In this document: piece by piece, positions 21,714-30,555 of the stretch | Position numbering within the stretch: the first letter of the stretch is position 1 | How the letters are laid out: each line of letters begins with the position of its first letter | Assembly: GCA_002803225.1 (NCBI GenBank) | Contig: NXFV01001003.1 | Coordinates: 1 to 39,125 of the forward strand | Length of the DNA: 39,125 bases | Reading direction: 5' to 3' | Source: Gamarada debralockiae | Taxonomy: Eukaryota; Ascomycota; Leotiomycetes; Helotiales; Hyphodiscaceae | Position numbers and translations under genes: made by a program | Notes under the pieces: model-generated | Database searches by the model: none | The model's input: only the letters and a program-made list of their open reading frames with translations | Told to the model about the DNA's origin: nothing

Positions 21714-22042
21714 TCATCGTCTCCTATCCACCACCTCCCCACCATCATGTACGCTCTGCACCTTCCGATACTCCTCCTCCAAGGCCCTCTGCATCTCGAA
21801 ATCCAGCTGCCGCTCCTTCTTCAGCCGTTGCTGCTCCATGTCTCTGACTACGCCTTGGTGCATTGCCTGTGAAACATTAGCTCTGTTCCCTCAACCAATC
21901 TTGCAGATTCGGTCTGCAAATTGGGAAGAAGAGACAAAGAACTTACAGCTTTCTCGGCCTGCTGCGCATAATGCACAAACACAATCGTGCTGAGCGCGAA
22001 GAGGGAGGATCCCGCCAGGGTAAGTTTTGCTGCGCGCGACAT
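21714..22042 (-). CDS. PET117: Cytochrome c oxidase assembly factor, PET117 family
   Basis: PET117 homologues are small mitochondrial proteins needed for cytochrome oxidase assembly; yeast Pet117 supports Cox15 in heme a synthesis. Read on the minus strand, exon 1 (22042-21947) and exon 2 (21866-21714) join in frame across an 80-base intron to 82 residues. The start MSRAAKLTLAGSSLFALSTI and FVHYAQQAEKA give the N-terminal membrane-associated helix typical of the family. They are followed by MHQGVVRDMEQQRLKKERQL and a charged coiled-coil tail. The tail sequence after the intron was read directly and matches the family pattern MHxGVxRDxxQQ. It is divergent from VMA10, with 279 bases between the start codons. 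Confidence 0.88.
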
Positions 22043-22321
22043 ATCGATCCGTCTCTCGAATCCAACAATTCAGAAAACACCTCCTAGTTCAACATTCAAA
22101 CATCTTGGATCTGCTCTGGATTGGTTCGTTGAGTTGGGATGAAAGATTCAAAAAGCGGAAGCCACCATGACGGAGATTGCCGAGCGAGCTAGGGTGGGGC
22201 TGGCAGAGCTTCTTTGGAGCTCCAGGCCGCTTTCTTGTCAGTCACTCAACCTATTTGAATAATCGAGATAGCAGATACTACACTACGACGAAAGACTTGA
22301 ATTGCTGAGGAGGTCTGCAAG
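22043..22321. promoter_or_regulatory. Shared divergent promoter of PET117 and VMA10 homologues
   Basis: The two start codons are only 279 bases apart on opposite strands, so both promoters and leaders must lie here or overlap. I see no unambiguous TATA box. Confidence 0.55.
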
Positions 22322-23029
22322 ATGGTATGCTAATCGCTCACTTGGTTTGAGTGATTGAAAGGCTAATCTGGTGGGGATAGTCTGCACAGAATTCGGCGGG
22401 TATCCAGACCCTGCTTGATGTACGGTTTTTCAATCGCTGGGAGGGGATGAGCAATTCCGATTCGGTTAGATACGGGACTGATGGATTATAGGCGGAGAGA
22501 GAGGCACAGAAGATTGTCCAGAGAGGTAAGTCGTTCGTCACTTGTTTTGAATGACTGAGAGCTAACTTTGAGATAGCCAGAGAATGTGAGCATGGCCTCC
22601 CTCCTAGGATACGAATCTGTAAATAGCTTTGAACGAGTAGGCTGACAGAGTAGACCGCACAAAGCGCGTCAAGGAAGCTCGAGACGAGGCGAAGAAGGAA
22701 ATCGATGAGTACCGGAAGGCAAAAGACGAGGAGTTCAAGAAGTTCGAGGCTGAGGTACGTTCCCTTACCACCCTTCTGTCAATATGTATGCCGGACTGAA
22801 CGATTTATGATGGGGCTCTTTGGAGATCATGGGAGCTGATTGTATCGTTCTGTAGCATACCAGCGGAAACAAGAAGGCCGAAGAAGACGCGAATAAGGAT
22901 GCAGAGATCAAGATGAAGGAGATCAAGGAGGCGGGCGAGAAGGGACAGGATCAGGTCGTTAAGGATCTTTTGAAGGCGGTGTTCGATATCAAGCCTGTTG
23001 TGCCGGATCGCATTGAGGTGCCCAAATAA
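22322..23029 (+). CDS. VMA10: V-type proton ATPase subunit G
   Basis: Subunit G forms, with subunit E, the peripheral stalk of the vacuolar proton pump. Six exons (22322-22324, 22381-22419, 22492-22525, 22577-22585, 22654-22754, 22856-23029) join in frame to 119 residues, the usual size. The protein starts MSAQNSAGIQTLLDAEREAQ, the conserved glutamine/alanine-rich subunit G start. It continues with the charged coiled coil VKEARDEAKKEIDEYRKAKD, then HTSGNKKAEEDANKDAEIKM, and ends IKPVVPDRIEVPK. Exon 1 is only the ATG codon and exon 4 only nine bases (completing ARE and the first base of Tyr). Each junction has GT-AG ends and restores the conserved QRAREYRTKRV sequence, which is why I accept such small exons. 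Automatic gene finders are likely to miss the start. Confidence 0.9.
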
Positions 23030-23496
23030 GTTGAAGAATTGGGACTTCAGTTGGGGGATGTGGAGGGTTGAGGGTTTGGGACTGTCATCAGTATGGAACG
23101 GATACATTTTCTTGGACCAGGAATTGAGTTGCTCAATGGGTTTCAGCGGCTCAGGAGGAGCTGTGTATAGAAGGCTTGCAATACTGCAGAGATATCCATC
23201 CCATGTTAAAGCTATTCCTGACATCGTCCGCATGAATTGCTCAATCAGAATAAGCCATGGATAAAGAAGTATCCATCTGAGGCTTTCTACAACTTCCAGA
23301 TCGTTGAAACAGGTCGAAAGATTATTATCTTTTATTCCATTGCTCTGAATTTCAGCCTCTTGTCACATGTGTGAAGCTTTGCAAGGGTCTCGATCTACGT
23401 CACTGAATCTAGAAACTTTCCAAAACACCACCCTAATCGCAACTTCCTTCACAATGGCATTCCTCCGCCAACCCAACCAATGCAGAACTCTCAGCA
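23030..23496 (+). promoter_or_regulatory. VMA10 to lipase intergenic, with an overlapping upstream ORF
   Basis: ATG at 23454, in a good context (A at -3, G at +4), opens a 59-codon frame ending at 23633. It overlaps the proposed lipase start at 23497 in a different frame. Translation of this frame would compete with the lipase. Nothing else is recognised here. Confidence 0.4.
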
Positions 23497-24637
23497 ATGA
23501 CATTTCTGGTAGCTCGTGTAGCTCGCACGAGATGGATTCTTCACAATGCGCCACGAGTACGAAGCAGTATGGCGCTCTCCGCCAACCTAACGAATTCCTT
23601 CTCTTCTTGCTGCCGTTGCTTCCAGAGAGCTGAGAAACCCCAGAAGACTGATGGAGATCCGAGGATAAATGAGTTTGGAAGGGCGATTGAGGATGATTTT
23701 GCTACCATTAGGGAGAATTATGGTACGTACCTTCTCACCTCCATCCCTAGATTCAAAGCTTGGATTGATACTGAGTCTTATAGCAACGCCTAAATACCCT
23801 ATCGTCCTCGCTCACGGCCTTCTAGGCTTCGACGAGCTCCGACTCGCAGGCAATTTTCTCCCCGGCGTTCACTACTGGCGCGGCATCACTGAAGCCATGC
23901 GCGCAAACGGCATCGAAGTGATAACGACCTCCGTCCCAGCATCCGGATCAATCGAGGAGCGCGCTCTCAAGCTCGGCCAGGACATCGCCTCCAAGGCCAA
24001 CGGCAAGAGCGTAAACATCATCGCACACAGCATGGGCGGTCTGGATGCACGATATATGATTTCCCGCCTGCAGCCCGACAATGTCGAAGTCCTCTCCCTA
24101 ACCACTATCGCATCCCCGCATCGCGGAAGTGCATTCGCAGACTTCTGCTTCCAGGAAATTGGCTCCCAGCGTTTACCACATTTCTACAAATTCTTTGATA
24201 GGATAGGTGTTAGTACGGCGGCGTTCCATCAGTTGACGAGACGGTATATGAAGGAGGAGTTTAACCCTAAGACGCCGGATGTTAAGGGTGTGAGATATTT
24301 CTCTTATGGCGCAACATTTACGCCGAGTTATTGGAGTGCGTTTTATAGGCCGCATAGCATTGTGGAGAAATTAGAGGGTGCGAATGATGGGTTGGTTAGC
24401 GTGGAGAGTGCAAAATGGGGGACGTATAAGGGGACTCTTGTGGACGTTAGTCATTTGGACTTGATTAATTGGACGAATAAGTTGAGATGGTGGTTCTGGC
24501 AGATTGGAGGGCATGAGAGGAAGTAAGTTCCCTGAATTGGGGTTGAGATTAAGGGCTGAGCTGATTTATGTCCCAGGTTCAACGCCATCGCGTTTTACCT
24601 TGACATCGCGGATATGTTGGCGAAGGAGGGACTGTGA
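23497..24637 (+). CDS. Alpha/beta-hydrolase lipase, yeast TGL2-like, probably mitochondrial
   Basis: Likely hydrolyses short- or medium-chain acylglycerols; yeast Tgl2 is a mitochondrial lipase. Exons 23497-23722, 23784-24522 and 24577-24637 join in frame to 341 residues. Residues 1-45 lack acidic residues and are rich in Arg, Ser and Ala, like a mitochondrial presequence. The fold begins at YPIVLAHGLLGFDELRLAGN (oxyanion region, His86). The nucleophile elbow is AHSMGG with Ser158. A likely catalytic Asp lies in the GANDGLVS block and His in DVSHLDLINWT. The HGLLGFDELRL and LPGVHYWRGI pattern is typical of the TGL2 group. Introns are 61 and 54 bases. The start is uncertain: Met25 is an alternative, and an out-of-frame ATG precedes it at 23454. 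Confidence 0.87.
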
Positions 24638-25450
24638 GGGCACGGCAATTTGCATGGTTGGCTGTGAGACGGAGTTCTGGAATATCCCATTGTGGAATGG
24701 AGAGGCATGGCCCATAGATGTGTACAGTATTGATAGAATCACAATTCTCGAGAACGAAACATCACTCCAGCTCCCAAGACATTACTATGGTGGCTTTCGA
24801 CCAACAAAGTGTTCATTTCTAAGATACTGTACAGCATTGTAATTTTTCTGCGCTCAAGGCCTTTTTGCTACTTCTCGCCAGTCCCTTGGGGTTTTCAAGC
24901 CAGTTCAAATCTCGAAACTCTACTTTCGTTGTCATAATCTATCCAAACAATCCTGCCACGTGGTGATGGATGATACAGAGAACAAAACTTACACCGTCGA
25001 ACAACTTCAAACTCGCAAGCTGAGCTTGCTCGCCCAAGTTCATCATTTGCGATTCTTAGGTGGAGGTGCTCCGTTCCGCCTTCGGCTGGTATTTATCACA
25101 ACAATTGTGAAAAAGACAGTGGCGAATACAAATGAGGGGATCGTCGTCCAATGAGCTGCCTCCTGTTTGATGCCAGCAGTATAGTCACCAGCCTACTCTG
25201 CCTATTGAAGTATCGAAAAGGTAGGGTAAAAGAGCCATGTTGTCAAGATATACCGATAAATTGTAAACGCTTCGAAACTTGGCCTCCATTTCTGATTTCG
25301 CTGGTCTCGATGGCGCTAAGCGAGCGCTCGATGACGTCTGACACCAATCATCTCGCAGGTGTTTCTCCGTTAACTTGATATCCCCAAATCTTGAGCATCA
25401 GATGGTCCAACCCCCAATATCAAACCGTAATTTGAACGTGTGGAATTATT
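24638..25450. other. Intergenic
   Basis: No gene is recognised. Open frames of 60-112 codons overlap here without motif content. It is the boundary between the housekeeping block and the NLR segment. Confidence 0.4.
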
Positions 25451-26229
25451 ATGGCATCTCGCGAGAGAACTCTGATAGTTCTTGGCCCGTCGGGAGCCGG
25501 CAAGGCCACTACGATCCGCGCCATGCTATTCAAAGTAAGCAGCTCCCTCTACTCTGTCTACCACCATGTATGTGGTGTTCTATACAACTAACAGATATAA
25601 TGTAGTACGGAGGCATTGACATGATGACGATGCAGAGATTAGAAGATGAGAAGTTTGGAACTTTCGATGAAGCAACAAAGTATCTGAAAAGCATGAATAT
25701 CGCGCCAAATTTTGACACGCCGAAACATCATGTCGTCGTCTCTGGTACGAATTGTTTCTGATCAACTGGAGCTCGCCATTAACAAAGTAGTAGATTTTCA
25801 GAAGACAAAAGCGGATTGTGCTCTCCTTGTGCTCGATGCAACCAATGTAGCTGCCTCGGACCTTGCGAAGGAAGTGTCGAGTGCCCAAGATCATGCCAAA
25901 GAGCTCATCGTTCTTGTAAACAAAATGTGAGCATGAAGTCTTCCAAGTTCCTGTCCTATGCTAATATATTAGGGATGCCATCGGCTGGTCCGAAGAGCAG
26001 TTCGAAAGGGTAGTGAAGGACCTGGGTAGCAACAGGTAAGCGTCTCACAGCCCTCGAATTGGGTCTACATCTAACATTTTCAAGTATCCCAGTCATTCCA
26101 TTCTCGGCAAAGTACGGCGATAACGTCGTTGCAAAATCATCTAAATGTTCTTGGTATCATGGATGGAAGAGTAGTAGTCAGACTGGCAGCACACTTCTGG
26201 ATGCTCTCGAGGTCTCATTCCAAGCTTGA
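25451..26229 (+). pseudogene. EF-1alpha-like G-domain protein, truncated and probably degenerate
   Basis: Exons 25451-25534, 25606-25926, 25973-26035 and 26085-26229 give a single G domain related to translation elongation factor 1-alpha. The EF-1alpha pattern of P-loop, STTT, IYKCGGID is matched by LGPSGAGKATTIRAMLFKYGGID. FDTPKHHVVV matches the strand before DAPG, ADCALLVLDA matches ADCAILI, VLVNKMD is the guanine-specificity motif, and PVIPFSAKYGDN and WYHGW match the end of domain I. Domains II and III are absent. The P-loop Ser/Thr that binds magnesium is Ala, and the switch II DxxG is not kept. A frame change near 25735-25745, between HHVVV and SDQLELAINK, is not mended by any good intron. 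It is either a pseudogene or a diverged pseudo-GTPase with an unrecognised splice. It ends 90 bases from the stop of the convergent NLR. Confidence 0.65.
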
Positions 26230-26319
26230 TTGGGTGAAAACATGGCAGTTCCTAGGATGTCATAGAATGAGGTATTGCTGTGTCCTGATTATGTATCATA
26301 TCAAGAAATGAGCGATAGC

Positions 26320-29300
26320 CTATAGGATCAACGCTTCTAGAGTCTCTGCAATCTCGGTGTGCCTGTTCGCCCTCGCCCGTGACAATGGTGTCCGGCCTAA
26401 ATTATCCGTAGAATTTATATCCGCGCCTTTGGTGGCTATTAACATTTTAACCACTTCCAAATAACCATATGAAGCCGCAAACGATAGTGCGGTGCGTCCA
26501 CTAATGTCCTTTTTATTTACATCCACCAACCCAGAGTTCAGCAAAACTTGCACAGTGTTTGGGGTGTTGCTGAATAACGCCCAGGCCAAGGGTGTCCAAC
26601 CATCCACATCTTGTCTGTCAGCACCTTTGCGATCGTGCTTCAATAAGTATTCCACAACATCATGGTGACCTCCTGCAGAAGCCCAAGAGATTGCATTGCG
26701 GCCGTCATTGTCTGTAGCAGACACATCAACGCGTTGACTGCGTCTCAGATAGATTGTCGTTTCCAAATGGCCGTTTCCAGCAGCCCAAGACAACGCATTC
26801 CGGCCATTTTGATCGCGGCTGTCCGCCTGAAGATGCTTTAAGGTCATGAGATATTTCACAAGCTCAAGTTCACCAGATGAAGCGGCCCAAGACAGAGCAT
26901 TTCGGCCTGTCCTGTCAGTGTGATTGACAGAAATACGGGGATCTGTAAGGAGAACCTGGAGGATATCCAAGTGTTTACCGCCGATAGCCCAGAACAGAGG
27001 CGTTGATCCATCGAAGTCTGGGGCATCGGGCTGAATTTGGGGGTGAACCAGGAGCCGCCTGACAATTTCTAAATAACCACTGCCAGCAGCTATCGACAGT
27101 GGGGTTCTGCCTCCTTTGCCTGCATAGTTTACCAGATATCCCTTTTCGTCAGAAATCAGTCCCTCTTGCTTAAGGAGCGCCTCCACGACTTCCAGTCGAT
27201 CAGACTCTACCGCAGCAACCAGAGCAGTCTGGCCATCTATCACCTCCACACTAGGTCTGACATTCTCGCGTAGAAGAAGCTCCACAATCTCTCGGTTTCC
27301 CATTTTCGACGCCCAATAGAGTGCCCGTATCGCCACTTCAGAATTGTGAGAAAGTGTAGGCTGAAGCGTGGCACTGAAGGTCGGTATGTGGCCAAAATAA
27401 GAAGCTGTGACTAGTGGTGAGAAGTCTCGGGGGCAAGATAGTTCTATCCCACTATGAAACCAGAAATATCGGAGCCAATTCAGACCCCGAACGCTGGTGG
27501 CATCCGAGAGGGCAAGCACTGAATCATTGAGCTCCGACGAGGAAATGGAGGCGCAAGACGAAAAGTGGCCGGCCCAATGAGTAGCTGCATAGTCAAAAAA
27601 CGTGTACGTCTCTTTTATATATGTACACGCTTCGGCCTCAATAACCTCTGCAGATTTGAAAAGAGAGTCTTCTCCTAGGTCGAAAGGATCCCAGATCTGT
27701 TCTTCGATAGATTTGGCTTCGCTGGAATCCACATCTGGAGAAACCGGCGAAGTCGGAGAATCTTTGATGCTCGTCTGTTCCTTCGAGAAAAGATCTTTCT
27801 TGAAATCGTCGAGCATGAGATACGATACACATGCTTCGGCCATAGACAAATTTGCCTTTTGACGGTCGACTCCATACACTTTCGACAACGGGTTCTCTAT
27901 TTGAGTTGACAGATCTTCGAGGAACTCTTTCAAAGATTGATGGACGAGGTGGATTTTCGAATCCCATATACGCACCAGAGGTCCCAATACTCCTTCAATA
28001 GTTTCGCGGATGTTTGGCTCTGCGTCTTCTTCCACTCCAGCTAGCGTCTGGTGACGGTCTTCTAAGGATACGAGGACTCGCATCTCCTCCAAAGTCAAAG
28101 GTCTTGAGCTCCCGACGAGCAGATGAAGTAGCCGCGACGCAAATTGTTGATATGTGCTGGAGATTCCGTACAGAAAACGTTCGTATAGAGCGGTCAGGTC
28201 GGGTGGAAGTTCCTTGACAAGCTGTTCAAAACGCTTTTGTGATGCTCGATACGCATTCTCTAGAAGGTGAAGAACGAGCGACACCCAGAGAAATGTACGA
28301 TCGGCCTTCGAATACAGAGCCTGCTCCAGGTATTTCTTTGTAGAAGGCTTGCAATGAGTCCTCTGAACAATCCCTTCGATTCTCTCACGAATGACTAAAC
28401 GGAGATCTTCTTCAACACTCTCATCGGTGGGGTCGATTTGCAGGATGTTTGTCGTATACTGCCGTCCTAACAATGGCCGACTTGTGATCACAAATTTGAT
28501 GCATGGTGATTTCAAGCCTGGGTTTGATCGCGTCCTGCTCACGAGTTTGACGATACTTTGCAAGAATCTTTTCCGTGTATCTCCTTCACATTCATCGATG
28601 GCGTCGATAATGACATTCACTGGCCCAACACGGCGGTCGCTGGCAATGAGTACGAATAATCTCCATAGCTCATTAAAGTTCTGGGCTAGATGGGAGCCAT
28701 GGAATTCGTACGAGGCCTTGATGTATTTGATGACTAGCCTGCGCCGCAAGAGCAGCTGGTGGATAAGGCTTCGAAGGATTGCTGTACCGTCTCTCTGCGT
28801 TTCTATTTTCTCGTTACAGAAGAAGTAGCAGAGCGCATTGCGGAAAGTTGGGGACGCTTCCCCAGCGCTCAGGTACTCCAGTAGATAGGCTGAAAGGATC
28901 GTCTTCCCGCTGCCTGGATGGCCACTGATCCATAAGAGACACGCTTCTTTTTGCTCATTCCAATCGAGATATTGTGGACTTGATAAAACCCATTGGCATG
29001 TCCCCTCGACTCGGTCGGGAAGTGAGGATTTATATTCCGCAGCGTCGGACGTGTTTTGAATTAGAAGTGCGGCACAAGTTCTTTCGATTTCAGTAAGGGC
29101 TAGAAGCATTTTCCAGTCAATTTATCATGTTAGAATAGAACCAGGGTTCTGTGACTACATACAATGGGCAGATGACCCGGCAGTTCCTTGGCTAGGGGCC
29201 TCCTCCTTTGGAACATCAATCTGTTTGTTTTTCTCGAATGCAATCTGATTCGGGCGTTTGTATATGTTCGCAAGAAAAACACGCAATTCTCCAACGACCT

Positions 29301-30555
29301 TTTGGTATCCTGCGTCATCTCTGTTGGGGTATCGGCACATGGACATGTGATTTGCGTCGATTGACTGTGTATGCTCTGTAGAACTCAGATAAGACGAGAA
29401 AGGATCCACTACCTAAGCCGGCCCCGAACTGATTAGCTACTAATATCTAAATTCGAGGGATTTCAATTGACTTGCCCTCGCGTTGAGCCCAAGGTAGGCA
29501 ATCCCTGTCATGCCTTTGGCTTCTTGAAATTCTCGGACTTCAAAACGACGGGTTTTCGCCTCATAAAGTTTCATAAACCGCTCATGGATGATTTCTAACT
29601 CAGCGCTGTTGACTTGAAGACTACGTATGTTCTGACCGGTCGTATCGAAGCCAGAGGCGGACACAATTTTCCTCATTATTTCGCCAATATCAGTTGTTTG
29701 ACTACCGCGGTGTGGAGTCCCAAGGAAAATTATTCCTTCCGTAGAGGTGAAGATATCGTGTAATGTGCTTTCGGTATCAGAGTGCTCGGCACGGCAAAGG
29801 ACCTGAGGAATATTAGCAGGCATCAGCAACAATTGTAAAAGCACCAACGTCTTTGACAATGATTCCTATAGCTAGTCAGCTTATCCAGTTACACTACATC
29901 GCTTTCTGTGTGACGACGTACCTCCGAGAGAGTGTGCTACAAAGATGAGGGGTCGCCCTTGCTAATAAATATTTTAGCAAATGTACAAAGGACATGCAAC
30001 ATCAGATCTTACACTATCAAGTCTCTTAATATTCAAAGCATGGAGTAAATCTCTCGCATGTGCGAATATGCTGTTTTGGTTTGTGGGTCCGTCGAAGAAT
30101 CGCGACACGTTTGAATCGTACCCCCAAGCCAGTATTCGAGTGTTCGTACAGTCAATGGGCAGGAGGTCAAGAGGCCAATAGACCCCGCGTTTGTCTTGCC
30201 CGAGAACATCTTTTGAGCTCTCCCCTCGTTTCCGCGAGAACAATTTCCGAATCCCTTTGTGTGGTGCAGGACTGATTGCCCTGGAGCTTTGTGGTATTGC
30301 TTCAGGTGTATCTACCCAGGTCCAGGTCCGCCGAGGATGACCCTGTAATCCGTGGACGAAGACAATGCTGGAAGCGCTGTCAGACTTTTGTTGGGTATGC
30401 AATTGAAGGCAAAATTACTCTGCGATTGCATTTTGCGGGTTGTGAAGCTCCGTCCAACCGATGTCGTTGACTTTCAGCGGGTTTGGCGGCGGGGCTGCCT
30501 AGAGTATCCATTATTAGTGGGAGCAAGCAAGCTTTTCCAGCATCAATCCTACCAT
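26320..30555 (-). CDS. NLR-like STAND protein: SesB-like hydrolase, NACHT, ankyrin repeats
   Basis: Fungal NLRs act in allorecognition and probably immunity; the hydrolase is taken as the effector, NACHT as the switch, and ankyrins as the sensor. Proposed minus-strand exons: 30555-30553, 30498-30419, 30376-30013, 29961-29922, 29865-29849, 29802-29476, 29412-29163 and 29099-26320, in frame to 1286 residues. The hydrolase (about 1-280) has SIVFVHGLQGHP, FVAHSLGG with Ser160, and GIIFLGTPHRGS. NACHT (about 360-700) has Walker A GHPGSGKT at 420-427 and Walker B VIIDAIDEC. A HQSLKEFL block follows. About ten ankyrin repeats fill the C-terminus, several sharing GRNALSWA. One intron (29413-29475) uses a GC donor. 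The first two exons (ATG-only and 80 bases) and the 17-base exon are my weakest calls. The last exon alone is an uninterrupted 926-codon frame. Confidence 0.85.

Noticed and set aside
26856..28217. Several plus- and minus-strand ORFs of 65-110 codons inside the NACHT/ankyrin exon
   Set aside because: They overlap the 926-codon frame, which has clear domains; the others are antisense or shifted shadows.
29974..30402. Hydrolase-NACHT gene starting at 30402
   Set aside because: The first codon there is TTG, with an in-frame TAA just upstream. An acceptor at 30377 joined to an upstream exon reading HNPQNAIAD gives a better N-terminus.
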